Shown here: piece by piece, positions 9,725 through 18,121 of the stretch
Position numbering within the stretch: the stretch's first letter is position 1
How the letters are laid out: each line of letters opens with the position of its first letter
Origin: Gammaproteobacteria bacterium
Lineage (GTDB): Bacteria; Pseudomonadota; Gammaproteobacteria; Pseudomonadales; Pseudomonadaceae
Assembly (NCBI GenBank): GCA_012800475.1
Contig: JAAZJF010000092.1
Span: forward strand, 1-34,477
DNA: 34,477 nucleotides
Direction of reading: 5' to 3'
Made by a program: the position numbers and the translations under genes
The notes under the pieces: model-generated
Told to the model about the DNA's origin: nothing
Database searches by the model: none
Seen by the model: only the letters and a program-made list of their open reading frames with translations

Positions 9725-9736
9725 CGACATATGTCG
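9725..9736. promoter_or_regulatory. Perfect 12-bp palindrome upstream of usp
   Basis: CGACATATGTCG is self-complementary over its full length and centred about 50 nt upstream of the usp start codon, a typical distance for an operator. I do not recognise the regulator. Confidence 0.3.
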
Positions 9737-9964
9737 ATGATAGGCAGCACTTTATATCGCATTGAGCACTGCCGTTGGGTTGCACTTTATGTCTGCACAA
9801 TGTAACGCTCCTCTAGCTCAATTGCACGGACTGATTGATCTGCACGCCTCTGCTATTGTTGTCGTGTTGCCCAAGTATGATTTAGCAATAGCCTGCAGCG
9901 GGGTCAGTGGCTGATACTGGATCAATCACCCTAGGTCGGTTCTCAGATCTGGCGTTATACGCGT

Positions 9965-10117
9965 ATGTCTCTTTTAAAAACGCACTGTTGCAGCACATTT
10001 ACTGATGTTTTTTGGCTTTCTGTAGTGCTGGCAATTGACAAAGAGAAAAAATTGCGTGAATGTGTGCTTACCCAAATCAAACGGGCGTATGAAACTCGAC
10101 TTGGCAGTGCCGCTTAA
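9965..10117 (+). CDS. Possible 50-residue small protein upstream of fadB
   Basis: An ATG-started frame of 51 codons ends 12 nt before the TATAAT box of fadB. The N-terminal half contains a CC pair and a hydrophobic stretch (VFWLSVVLAI). The C-terminal half is charged and looks helical (DKEKKLRECVLTQIKRAYET). No Shine-Dalgarno precedes the ATG, and I recognise no family. It could be a real small gene, a decayed gene, or chance. A second frame at 9789-9914 (41 aa, start MSAQCNAPLAQLHGLIDLHA) is equally unproven. Confidence 0.2.
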   Translation: MSLLKTHCCSTFTDVFWLSVVLAIDKEKKLRECVLTQIKRAYETRLGSAA

Positions 10118-10128
10118 ATTCTTCTGAA

Positions 10129-10134
10129 TATAAT
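10129..10134 (+). promoter_or_regulatory. Candidate -10 box of the fadBA promoter
   Basis: A perfect TATAAT lies 109 nt upstream of the fadB start. The correctly spaced -35 window has no good match; TTGGCA at 10101-10106 is 22 nt away. An activator-dependent or weak promoter is possible. Confidence 0.35.
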
Positions 10135-10242
10135 AATGGTATGACTGCTCGGCGGTGTTTCGCAAAGTGCCTTGCACAATATTGAATGGCTGGCAGTTTC
10201 AACAAGCTGACTGCGCAGCTTCCATCGAATGGAGATCAGCTG

Positions 10243-12390
10243 ATGATTTACGAAGGTAAAGCCATCACGGTGAAGACCCTTGAAAGCGGTATTGTCGAAC
10301 TCAATTTCGACCTCAAGGGTGAGTCCGTTAATAAGTTTAACCATCTAACACTGACCGAACTGCGTGCTGCAGTGGACGCAATTAAAGCCAAGACTGATGT
10401 TAAAGGCGTGATTGTGACCAGTGGTAAAGATGTATTTATCGTTGGTGCAGATATTACTGAGTTCGTTGAGAACTTTAAGCTGCCCGAAGAAGAATTGATT
10501 GCTGCCAACCTCGAAGTGAATGCAATTTTTAATGACTTTGAAGACCTGAATATGCCAACCGTTGCCGCCATTAATGGTATTGCTCTAGGTGGTGGTTTTG
10601 AAATGTGTTTGGCGGCCGATTATCGAGTGATGTCTGAGACGGCCAAAGTAGGTTTGCCAGAAGTTAAACTCGGTATTTATCCGGGTTTTGGTGGCACAGT
10701 GCGCTTAACTCGCGTTATCGGTGTGGATAACGCTGTTGAGTGGATTGCTGCAGGTAAAGAAGGGCGCGCCGACGATGCTTTAAAAGTGGGTGCTGTAGAT
10801 GCAGTTGTGGCGGCAGATAAGCTGTTGCAAGCATCGATTGATTTAATCAAACGCGCCATCTCTGGCGAACTTGACTATAAAGCTAAGCGTCAGCCTAAGC
10901 TGGAAAAAATCAAGCTCAATGCTATTGAGCAGATGATGAGCTTTGAGACGGCTAAAGGTTTAGTGGGCGCGCAAGCGGGCCCGCATTTCCCAGCGCCACT
11001 GGAAGCGGTTAAAACTATTCAAAAAGCGGCGAATCATGGTCGTGAAAAAGCACTGGAAATTGAAGCTAAAGGCTTTGCAAAGCTCGCGAAAACGTCCGTG
11101 GCTGAAAGCTTGATTGGTTTGTTCTTAAACGATCAAGAACTCAAGCGTAAAGCTAAAGCACACGAGAAAATTGCCCGTGAAGTCAAACTTGCTGCCGTAT
11201 TGGGCGCAGGTATTATGGGTGGTGGTATCGCTTATCAGTCAGCCCTAAAAGGCACGCCCATTCTGATGAAGGATATTCGTGAAGACGGTATCCAGTTAGG
11301 TCTTGATGAAGCGGCCAAATTGCTAGTCAAGCGTGTTGAGCGTAAGCGCCTTAAGCCGGCTGCGATGGCCAAAGCTTTGAATGCGATTCGCCCAACGATG
11401 TCGTATGGCGATTTTGGTCACGTTGATATCGTTGTTGAAGCTGTCGTTGAAAACCCCAAAGTGAAGCAGGCTGTTTTAGCTGAGGTTGAGCAACATGTGG
11501 GTGAAAACACCATTCTTGCATCCAACACCTCAACGATTTCAATTAACCTGCTGGCTAAAGCACTCAAGCGTCCAGAAAACTTTGTCGGCATGCACTTCTT
11601 TAACCCAGTGCACATGATGCCTTTGGTTGAAGTGATTCGTGGTGAGCATTCGTCAGACGAAGCGGTAGCGACCACTGTAGCTTATGCGCAAAAAATGGGT
11701 AAAAACCCAATCGTGGTGAATGATTGCCCAGGTTTCTTAGTGAACCGAGTGCTGTTCCCTTACTTTGGTGGTTTTGCCAAGTTGGTCAGCGCCGGCGTTG
11801 ATTTTGTGCGCATTGATAAAGTCATGGAAAAGTTCGGCTGGCCCATGGGTCCTGCGTACTTGCTGGACGTGGTGGGTATCGACACAGGTCACCACGGTCG
11901 TGACGTGATGGCTGAAGGCTTTCCTGATCGCATGAAAGATGATCAGCGCTCAGCCATTGATGCCTTGTATGAGGCCGATCGTTTAGGGCAGAAAAACGGT
12001 AAAGGTTTTTATGCTCACGAAACAGACAAGCGTGGCAAGCCGAAAAAAGTCGTGGACGATGCGATTGCTGAAATCTTAGCCCCCATTGTGTATGAGCAGC
12101 GTGAAGTGAGCGATGAGGACATTATCAATTGGATGATGATTCCATTGTGCATGGAGACGGTTCGTTGCTTAGAAGACGGCATCGTTGAAACAGCGGCAGA
12201 AGCGGATATGGGCTTGATTTACGGTATTGGTTTCCCATTGTTCCGTGGTGGTGCGTTACGTTACATCGACAGTATCGGTGTAGCCGAGTTTGTTGCTTTA
12301 GCCGACAAATACGCTGACTTGGGTGCGCTATATCACCCGACCGAAAAATTACGCGAAATGGCCAAAAATGGTCAAACCTTTTTCGGTTAA
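10243..12390 (+). CDS. fadB: Fatty acid oxidation complex alpha subunit
   Basis: The multifunctional alpha subunit (enoyl-CoA hydratase/isomerase and 3-hydroxyacyl-CoA dehydrogenase) forms a complex with the FadA thiolase in cytoplasmic beta-oxidation. The N-terminal crotonase domain has Glu120 (GGGFE) and Glu140 (LPEVKLG), matching the catalytic pair of the family. The dehydrogenase domain starts with the NAD loop GAGIMGGG (321-328) and has the catalytic His451 in HFFNPVHMMP. The C-terminal helical domain is complete. At 715 residues it matches pseudomonad FadB. The start at 10243 (MIYEGKAITV) is chosen over ATG 10186 because of GGAG 8 nt upstream and agreement with the family N-terminus. 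fadA follows after 30 nt in the same operon. Confidence 0.96.
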   Translation: MIYEGKAITVKTLESGIVELNFDLKGESVNKFNHLTLTELRAAVDAIKAKTDVKGVIVTSGKDVFIVGADITEFVENFKLPEEELIAANLEVNAIFNDFEDLNMPTVAAINGIALGGGFEMCLAADYRVMSETAKVGLPEVKLGIYPGFGGTVRLTRVIGVDNAVEWIAAGKEGRADDALKVGAVDAVVAADKLLQASIDLIKRAISGELDYKAKRQPKLEKIKLNAIEQMMSFETAKGLVGAQAGPHFPAPLEAVKTIQKAANHGREKALEIEAKGFAKLAKTSVAESLIGLFLNDQELKRKAKAHEKIAREVKLAAVLGAGIMGGGIAYQSALKGTPILMKDIREDGIQLGLDEAAKLLVKRVERKRLKPAAMAKALNAIRPTMSYGDFGHVDIVVEAVVENPKVKQAVLAEVEQHVGENTILASNTSTISINLLAKALKRPENFVGMHFFNPVHMMPLVEVIRGEHSSDEAVATTVAYAQKMGKNPIVVNDCPGFLVNRVLFPYFGGFAKLVSAGVDFVRIDKVMEKFGWPMGPAYLLDVVGIDTGHHGRDVMAEGFPDRMKDDQRSAIDALYEADRLGQKNGKGFYAHETDKRGKPKKVVDDAIAEILAPIVYEQREVSDEDIINWMMIPLCMETVRCLEDGIVETAAEADMGLIYGIGFPLFRGGALRYIDSIGVAEFVALADKYADLGALYHPTEKLREMAKNGQTFFG

Positions 12391-12420
12391 TCGATAACAG
12401 ATTAGAGCGGGAGTAAAGAT

Positions 12421-13596
12421 ATGAGCTTAAATCCAAGAGATGCAGTGATTGTTGATTTCGGACGTACCCCTATGGGTCGTTCAAAAGGTGGCATGCACCG
12501 CAACACACGTGCTGAAAATATGTCAGCACATTTAATCAGTGGTTTACTCAATCGTAATGAGAAAGTAAACCCAGCAGAAGTTGAAGATGTGATCTGGGGT
12601 TGTGTCAACCAAACTCTAGAGCAGGGCTGGAACATTGCCCGTATGGCGTCTTTAATGACTGCCATTCCACACACCAGTGCTGCGCAGACAGTGAGTCGCT
12701 TGTGCGGCTCATCCATGAGTGCTTTGCACACTGCGGTACAAGCGATCCAGACCGGTAATGGCGATGTGTTTGTAGTTGGTGGTGTTGAACACATGGGTCA
12801 CGTGAGCATGACTCACGGACTTGAGCCAAACCCGCATATGTCGCTGTACGCCTCTAAGGCATCAGGCATGATGGGTTTAACAGCTGAAATGCTGGGTAAA
12901 ATGCATGGCATCAGCCGTGAGCAGCAGGATGCGTTTGGCGAACGTTCGCACCGTTTGGCGCAAAAGGCGACCGATGAAGGCAATTTCAAAGACGAAATTA
13001 TTCCGATGGAAGGCTACGATGCCGATGGATTCTTAAAAGTATTTGATTACGATGAAACCATTCGTCCCGAGACGACCCTTGAAAGTCTAGCGGCTCTGCG
13101 TCCTGCGTTTAACCCCAAAGGCGGCACAGTCACTGCAGGGACTTCGTCGCAGATTACTGATGGTGCCTCATGCATGATTGTGATGTCAGCACAGCGTGCT
13201 AAAGACCTAGGCATTGAGCCTATGGCGGTTGTACGTTCTATGGCTGTTGCAGGTGTAGATCCAGCCATTATGGGTTACGGCCCAGTGCCTGCGACGCATA
13301 AAGCACTGAAGCGTGCAGGCTTAAGCATGGACGATATTGATTTTGTTGAGCTGAACGAAGCCTTTGCTGCGCAAGCTTTACCGGTGCTGAAAGACTTAAA
13401 GTTGCTGGATAAAATGGAGCAGAAAGTGAACTTACATGGTGGTGCCATTGCTTTAGGCCACCCATTTGGTTGTTCAGGTGCGCGTATTTCTGGCACCTTG
13501 CTCAATGTCATGCAACAAAACAGTGGTACTTTAGGTTTAGCGACCATGTGCATTGGTTTAGGCCAAGGTATTTCTACTGTATTTGAACGCGTGTAA
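12421..13596 (+). CDS. fadA: 3-ketoacyl-CoA thiolase, beta subunit of the fatty acid oxidation complex
   Basis: Catalyses thiolytic cleavage of 3-ketoacyl-CoA, releasing acetyl-CoA in the last step of each beta-oxidation round. The 391-residue protein shows the nucleophile Cys95 (RLCGSS), His347 in GHPFG and the second catalytic Cys377 in CIGLGQG, in the order expected of thiolases. GGGAG lies about 7 nt upstream of the ATG. It is co-transcribed with fadB and is followed 17 nt after its stop by a strong terminator, so fadBA is a two-gene operon. No anomalies were seen. Confidence 0.97.
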   Translation: MSLNPRDAVIVDFGRTPMGRSKGGMHRNTRAENMSAHLISGLLNRNEKVNPAEVEDVIWGCVNQTLEQGWNIARMASLMTAIPHTSAAQTVSRLCGSSMSALHTAVQAIQTGNGDVFVVGGVEHMGHVSMTHGLEPNPHMSLYASKASGMMGLTAEMLGKMHGISREQQDAFGERSHRLAQKATDEGNFKDEIIPMEGYDADGFLKVFDYDETIRPETTLESLAALRPAFNPKGGTVTAGTSSQITDGASCMIVMSAQRAKDLGIEPMAVVRSMAVAGVDPAIMGYGPVPATHKALKRAGLSMDDIDFVELNEAFAAQALPVLKDLKLLDKMEQKVNLHGGAIALGHPFGCSGARISGTLLNVMQQNSGTLGLATMCIGLGQGISTVFERV

Positions 13597-13613
13597 AAAT
13601 CAGTGTCACATCT

Positions 13614-13645
13614 AAGCCGAGGCCTCGTGTCTCGGCTTTTTTATT
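13614..13645 (+). terminator. Rho-independent terminator after fadBA
   Basis: AAGCCGAG (13614-13621) pairs with CTCGGCTT (13631-13638) over a 9-nt loop and runs directly into a T tract. Confidence 0.88.
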
Positions 13646-13657
13646 AGGAAGAAAAGT

Positions 13658-13900
13658 GTGAATGTACAAACAGGTATTTATCAACATTATAAAGGCCCGC
13701 AATACCGCGTTTTAGGCGTAGCTCAACACTCTGAGCACGATGAGCAATTGGTGGTCTATCAAGCGCTTTATGGGGCGTTTGGCTTGTGGGTGCGACCCTT
13801 GTCAATGTTTGTGGAACAGGTTGAAGTGGATGGGCAATTACAGCCTCGGTTTAGCTTGCTGCAAGCAGAAAAAAGTCTGTTTACAGCGCAGGAGCACTAA
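13658..13900 (+). CDS. DUF1653 family small protein
   Basis: An 80-residue cytoplasmic protein of unknown function. The opening (GIYQHYKGPQYRVLGVAQHS) and the central pair (VVYQALYG, then LWVRPLSMF) are the hallmarks of DUF1653, a compact beta-rich family widespread in bacteria. It starts at GTG 13658, with AGGA about 8 nt upstream; the first residues, NVQTG, run straight into the domain. It sits between the fadBA terminator and the topA promoter, the position held by a similar gene in P. aeruginosa (PA3012, from memory), and is probably transcribed alone. No function can be inferred from the sequence. Confidence 0.82.
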   Translation: MNVQTGIYQHYKGPQYRVLGVAQHSEHDEQLVVYQALYGAFGLWVRPLSMFVEQVEVDGQLQPRFSLLQAEKSLFTAQEH

Positions 13901-13919
13901 GAACTAATTGACCAAAAAC

Positions 13920-13949
13920 TTGACCTAGGTGGGTTACAACCTATATATA
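13920..13949 (+). promoter_or_regulatory. Candidate sigma70 promoter of topA
   Basis: TTGACC (13920-13925) is followed by a TATATA tract at 13942-13949, giving a 16-18 nt spacer. A second TTGACC at 13908 and a TATAAA at 13957 are nearby. The predicted leader is about 90 nt. The A/T-rich -10 region fits a promoter that responds to supercoiling, but that is inference. Confidence 0.5.
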
Positions 13950-14043
13950 GCCTCACTATAAAGTAAGTTATCGTATTTTTTGTGGTGTGCAGCGCATTGA
14001 CCGAGTGCATATCATTTTATCTATTCCAGGAATATTCTGAGCA

Positions 14044-16665
14044 ATGAGCAAATCGCTGGTTATCGTAGAGTCCCCCGCTAAGGCGAAGACAATCAACAAA
14101 TACTTAGGTAATGAGTATGTGGTGAAGTCGAGCGTGGGTCACATTCGTGATTTACCGACAAGCGGGTCTTCTGCTGCCGGTAAAGAGCCAGCTAAGCGTG
14201 CTAAAGCGGCCGACACTGCGCAATTGACGCCCAAAGAGAAAGCGATGCGCACTTTAGTCGCTCGCATGGGTATTGATCCGGAAAATGATTGGAAAGCCCG
14301 CTATGAGATTTTGCCGGGCAAAGAAAAAGTCATTGAAGAGTTACGCCGTCTAGCGAAAGACGCTGACACTATTTATCTGGCCACGGACTTGGACCGCGAA
14401 GGTGAGGCTATTGCCTGGCATTTGCGTGAAGCCATTGGTGGTGATGACAGCCGTTACAAGCGTGTGGTGTTTAACGAGATTACCGAAAAAGCCATTCAAG
14501 GGGCATTTGCCGAGCCTGGGCAGTTGGACATTGATCAAGTCAATGCACAGCAAGCCCGTCGGTTTTTAGACCGCGTTGTGGGCTTTATGGTATCGCCCTT
14601 GCTGTGGAAGAAGGTCGCGCGTGGTTTGTCCGCAGGCCGTGTGCAGTCGGTGGCGGTTAAGCTTGTCGTTGAGCGTGAAAAAGAAATTCGCGCCTTTGTG
14701 CCAGAAGAGTTTTGGCAGGTGCATGCTGACTTAAACAACACCGCGCAGATCAATACGCGCTTTGAAGTTGTGCGTGATACAGGCAAAGCCTTCCGCCCAG
14801 TCAGTAAAGAGCAAACAGATGCCGCGCTGGCTGTTTTAGAGGGCGCAACCTATAGCGTAGTCAAGCGTGAAGATAAGCCCACCAGCAGTCGCCCAAGTGC
14901 ACCTTATATCACCTCGACGTTGCAGCAAGCAGCCAGTACGCGTTTAGGTTTTGGTGTGAAGAAAACCATGATGCTGGCGCAGCGCTTGTATGAAGCCGGT
15001 TACATCACCTATATGCGTACCGACTCGACCAATATTTCTAACGATGCCATTGAGATGGTGCGCAGCTTTATTGATCAAGAGTACGGCGCTAAGTATGTTT
15101 TGGATAAGCCAGTTTTTTATAGCAGCAAGCAAGGCGCACAAGAAGCTCACGAAGCGATTCGACCTTCAGATGTGAATGTGCAAACGCCCCAGCTCAAAGG
15201 TATGGAGCGTGATTCAGAGCGCTTGTATGAGTTGATTTGGCGTCAGTTTGTTGCCTGTCAGATGCCACCGGCTGAGTATATTGCTACCAGTTTAACGGTT
15301 GACGCGGCACAGTTTGAACTGCGCGCACGCGGTCGTATTTTGAAGTTTGATGGTTATACCAAGGTGCAGCCGCAGCAAGGTAAGGGCGCCGAGGATGCGG
15401 TGTTACCGGATCTGAAAAAAGGTGATGCGCTAACGCTAATCAAGCTTGATCCAACTCAGCATTTCACTAAGCCGCCGGCGCGTTTCAGTGAAGCAAGTTT
15501 AGTTAAAGAGTTGGAAAAACAAGGCATTGGTCGTCCTTCAACTTATGCGGCGATTATTTCGACTATTCAAGACCGTGGCTATGTAGCCTTACAAAACCGT
15601 CGTTTCTATGCCGAGAAAATGGGTGATATTGTCACCGAGCGTCTTGGTGAAAGCTTTGCTAATTTGATGGATTATAACTTCACTGCGCAGATGGAAGAGC
15701 GTTTGGATCACGTAGCGCACGGTGAGTTGCAGTGGAAGCAGTTGCTTGATGAGTTTTATCAGGATTTCAAAACTAAGCTTGAAACTGCTGACTCAAGTGA
15801 AAATGGTATGCGTGAAAATGCGCCGACCATGACGGACATTCCATGTAAAGAGTGCGGTCGTCCGATGATGATTCGCACCGCATCAACAGGTGTGTTTTTA
15901 GGTTGCTCAGGTTATACCTTGCCGCCAAAAGAGCGTTGCAAATCAACCATGAACTTGGTGCCAGGCAACGAAATTGCTGAAGATGACGAAGGTGAGTCTG
16001 AGTCTTTATTGCTGCGTAACAAACGTCGCTGTGGCAAGTGTGATACAGCCATGGATGCCTACCTACTTGATGAAGCTCATAAGCTGCATGTGTGCGGTAA
16101 TAACCCCGACTGCAGTGGTTTCGAAGTGGAAGAGGGTGTGTTTCGCATCAAGGGCTACGAAGGTCCAAGCTTAGAGTGCGATAAGTGCGGCAGTGAAATG
16201 CAGCTCAAAACAGGCCGTTTTGGTAAGTACTTTGGTTGCACCAATACGGAATGTAAAAATACCCGCAAACTGCTGCGCAGTGGTGAAGCTGCGCCACCAA
16301 AAATGGATCCTGTGCCTATGCCTGAGCTGACATGTATCAATGTGGATGATACCTATGTGCTGCGCGATGGTGCTTCAGGTATGTTTTTAGCCGCCAGTCA
16401 GTTCCCTAAAAAGCGTGAAACGCGAGCGCCGTTAGTGCTTGAGTTGTTGCCGCATAAAAAAGAAATTGATCCCAAGCACAGCTATTTGTTTACTGCGCCG
16501 ACTCATGATCCCGATGGTGTGCCCACAGTGATTCGCTACAGTCGAAAAACTAAAGAGCAGTACGTGCAGTCAGAAATTGAAGGTAAGCCCAGCGGCTGGA
16601 AAGCTTTTTATGACGGCAAGAAATGGCAGGTTGAAGATAAGCGCAAAGCTAAACCAAAAGCCTAA
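14044..16665 (+). CDS. topA: DNA topoisomerase I (type IA)
   Basis: Relaxes negatively supercoiled DNA by single-strand passage. The TOPRIM domain begins SLVIVESPAKAKTI and contains DLDREGEAIAWHL (115-127). The active-site tyrosine is Tyr323 in ITYMRTDST. The core continues with PARFSEASLVKELEKQGIG. Three C-terminal four-cysteine zinc ribbons follow: Cys601/604/621/632, Cys663/666/684/690 and Cys712/715/732/737. A basic tail (KRKAKPKA) closes the 873-residue protein. The N-terminal region carries a Lys/Ala-rich insertion (about 40-65) between the first TOPRIM strands, as in other pseudomonad TopA. The start ATG 14044 gives the canonical MSKSLVIVES, with an AGGAA about 13 nt upstream. It ends in a terminator. 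Confidence 0.97.
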   Translation: MSKSLVIVESPAKAKTINKYLGNEYVVKSSVGHIRDLPTSGSSAAGKEPAKRAKAADTAQLTPKEKAMRTLVARMGIDPENDWKARYEILPGKEKVIEELRRLAKDADTIYLATDLDREGEAIAWHLREAIGGDDSRYKRVVFNEITEKAIQGAFAEPGQLDIDQVNAQQARRFLDRVVGFMVSPLLWKKVARGLSAGRVQSVAVKLVVEREKEIRAFVPEEFWQVHADLNNTAQINTRFEVVRDTGKAFRPVSKEQTDAALAVLEGATYSVVKREDKPTSSRPSAPYITSTLQQAASTRLGFGVKKTMMLAQRLYEAGYITYMRTDSTNISNDAIEMVRSFIDQEYGAKYVLDKPVFYSSKQGAQEAHEAIRPSDVNVQTPQLKGMERDSERLYELIWRQFVACQMPPAEYIATSLTVDAAQFELRARGRILKFDGYTKVQPQQGKGAEDAVLPDLKKGDALTLIKLDPTQHFTKPPARFSEASLVKELEKQGIGRPSTYAAIISTIQDRGYVALQNRRFYAEKMGDIVTERLGESFANLMDYNFTAQMEERLDHVAHGELQWKQLLDEFYQDFKTKLETADSSENGMRENAPTMTDIPCKECGRPMMIRTASTGVFLGCSGYTLPPKERCKSTMNLVPGNEIAEDDEGESESLLLRNKRRCGKCDTAMDAYLLDEAHKLHVCGNNPDCSGFEVEEGVFRIKGYEGPSLECDKCGSEMQLKTGRFGKYFGCTNTECKNTRKLLRSGEAAPPKMDPVPMPELTCINVDDTYVLRDGASGMFLAASQFPKKRETRAPLVLELLPHKKEIDPKHSYLFTAPTHDPDGVPTVIRYSRKTKEQYVQSEIEGKPSGWKAFYDGKKWQVEDKRKAKPKA

Positions 16666-16670
16666 GTCAT

Positions 16671-16704
16671 CTGCAGAGCCTCAGTGCTCTGCAGTGTTTT
16701 ATTT
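16671..16704 (+). terminator. Rho-independent terminator after topA
   Basis: CTGCAGAGC (16671-16679) pairs with GCTCTGCAG (16686-16694) over a 6-nt loop, followed by TGTTTTATTT. Confidence 0.8.
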
Positions 16705-16723
16705 GATTGATTAAGAGTTATTT

Positions 16724-16972
16724 ATGTCCAGTGCGTTTTTGGAAATTGTTGAGTTGCCGGACGGTCGTATCGTATTGCGTCGTGCCGAAGAAGATACAGC
16801 CTTAGTGACTTTGACTTTCTCAAGTGAGGCGCGTGGTTTTTTAAAAGCGCGCTACATTGATATTGCTAAAGAGATGTTTCATGCCGGTTTATTGGCGGCA
16901 GGGCATTTGGCTGAAGAAGCAGTAGAAGATGAAGTGGATGAAGATGATCCAGCCGGGCATACGGTGCATTAA
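16724..16972 (+). CDS. Small acidic conserved protein of unknown function
   Basis: An 82-residue protein with a beta-type N-terminal half (FLEIVELPDGRIVLRR, then TALVTLTFS), a helical middle and a very acidic C-terminal end (about 65-76, EDEVDEDD). No catalytic motif or membrane segment is seen. From memory, pseudomonads keep a similar unnamed gene directly after topA, so it is probably genuine. It follows the topA terminator, and the next gene starts only 9 nt after its stop, so the two are likely co-transcribed. No function can be assigned. Confidence 0.75.
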   Translation: MSSAFLEIVELPDGRIVLRRAEEDTALVTLTFSSEARGFLKARYIDIAKEMFHAGLLAAGHLAEEAVEDEVDEDDPAGHTVH

Positions 16973-16981
16973 GTACAGAGT

Positions 16982-17908
16982 ATGCTCAGTTCTACAGTTT
17001 TAGGTGCAAGTCGCGTGCAGTTGCCCGTTGCACCTTATGTGTTGTTATTGGATTTTTTGTGCGAGCGTTTCACCAGCGTCAGCCGTGAAAGCTGGCATCA
17101 GCGCATGTTGGCGGGGAAAGTACTAAATCAGCAGCAAGAGTCTTTGCTGCCGGATGAGCCCTATCAAGTGGGCGCTGTGGTGTACTACTTTCGTGAAGTG
17201 GCCCATGAGTTGGTAATCCCTTTTACCGAAACAATTTTGTTTCAAGATGAGCATCTTGTGGTGGTGGATAAGCCCCACTTTTTACCCACCATGCCGGCTG
17301 GGCGTTATGTTGAAGAAACGCTGTTGCGCCGCTTGATGAAACGTCTGGATAATCCAGATATTGTGCCGATTCATCGTCTGGATCGACTGACTGCCGGCGT
17401 GGTGTTGTTTTCTATCAATCCGCACACGCGTGATGCCTATCAAGGTTTATTTCGTCAGCGTAAAGTTATGAAGTGTTATGAAGCCTTAGCAGGTGCTTTG
17501 CCGCAGTTGCAGTGGCCGTATCGTCATCGCAGTCGACTGGAGTCTGCGCAACAGTTTTTTCGCATGCAAGAAGTTGTGGGTGTGGCCAATAGTGATACTG
17601 TGATTGAGGTCTGTGAGCAGCAGGGCGATGTATGGCGCTATCGCCTGTACCCCGTGACTGGACGTAAGCATCAGTTGCGTGTGCATATGGCGGCTTTGGG
17701 TGCAGCGATTCTCAATGATCCACTTTACCCCGAGTTACAGTCAGAGCCTGATCAGCAAAGCTTTAGCCAGCCTTTGCAGTTGCTGGCGCGGCACATTAGT
17801 TTCATTGATCCTTTGACGGGTATCTTGCGCGGCTTTAAAAGCCAGTTGACACTGACTTTACCTACGCTTGTAACTAAGGCTGGTCAAGAGTCGTCAAAGC
17901 GTCTATAA
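16982..17908 (+). CDS. RluA-family pseudouridine synthase
   Basis: Isomerises specific uridines in rRNA or tRNA to pseudouridine. The 308-residue protein has an N-terminal S4-like segment (about 20-70), then VVVDKPHFLPTMPAG, the catalytic Asp134 in HRLDRLTAGV, and the C-terminal YPVTGRKHQLRVHMAALG motif with NDPLYP. The RluA/RluC/RluD class is clear, but the target uridine cannot be read from sequence, and the HRLDRLTAG variant is not clearly RluA, C or D. It lies 9 nt after the small acidic gene. Its stop codon overlaps a TATAAT box that probably serves the next gene. Confidence 0.88.
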   Translation: MLSSTVLGASRVQLPVAPYVLLLDFLCERFTSVSRESWHQRMLAGKVLNQQQESLLPDEPYQVGAVVYYFREVAHELVIPFTETILFQDEHLVVVDKPHFLPTMPAGRYVEETLLRRLMKRLDNPDIVPIHRLDRLTAGVVLFSINPHTRDAYQGLFRQRKVMKCYEALAGALPQLQWPYRHRSRLESAQQFFRMQEVVGVANSDTVIEVCEQQGDVWRYRLYPVTGRKHQLRVHMAALGAAILNDPLYPELQSEPDQQSFSQPLQLLARHISFIDPLTGILRGFKSQLTLTLPTLVTKAGQESSKRL

Positions 17909-17909
17909 T
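17881..17909 (+). promoter_or_regulatory. Candidate promoter of the DEAD-box helicase gene
   Basis: A perfect TATAAT (17904-17909) overlaps the stop codon of the pseudouridine synthase gene. TGGTCA (17881-17886) sits 17 nt upstream and matches the -35 consensus at 4 of 6 bases. Initiation here would give a leader of about 205 nt before the helicase start. Confidence 0.5.
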
Positions 17910-17915
17910 ACGCGC

Positions 17916-18121
17916 CGGCCAGATCGGCCCCCGTTAAGGTTACTGCAATATCCCGAAGCACTGCTTCGACTGCTTGTCCTACACTGGACTACCCTAGACG
18001 TTTTTTCTAAACAGCGTTCTCGCAAATACTCGCAATTAGGCTGCCAAAAGGGCGACCATTTATGGTCTTTCACGGCGTGTGCAGCTTTCATGGGTCTTTG
18101 CGGATGCACAGAAGGCATACC
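17916..18121 (+). promoter_or_regulatory. Long structured 5' leader of the helicase gene
   Basis: About 205 nt between the candidate promoter and the ATG at 18122 hold no convincing gene. They contain inverted repeats, for example CGAAGCA/TGCTTCG (17954-17968) and GACCA/TGGTC (18054-18067), and a T6 run at 18001. In E. coli, csdA/deaD has a long leader involved in cold-shock control, and this one could act in the same way. That is an analogy, not evidence. Confidence 0.4.

Larger units (their letters stand above)
9682..10242. other. 560-nt gene-poor region between usp and fadB
   Basis: No ORF of 60 codons that starts in this gap looks real. It holds a palindrome near usp, two short + strand ORFs (9789-9914, 41 aa; 9965-10117, 50 aa) and a TATAAT box at 10129-10134 leading to fadB. 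An in-frame ATG at 10186 extends fadB by 19 residues, but the family start is 10243. I found no PsrA-type site (GAAAC-N-GTTTC at short spacing). The gap is unusually long for this otherwise compact window. Confidence 0.7.

Noticed and set aside
10186..10242. 19-residue N-terminal extension of FadB
   Set aside because: The family starts at MIYEGKAITV, and GGAG stands 8 nt before ATG 10243.
12125..12794. Two long - strand frames across the fadB-fadA junction
   Set aside because: Both overlap conserved coding sequence on + and lack start signals or known domains.
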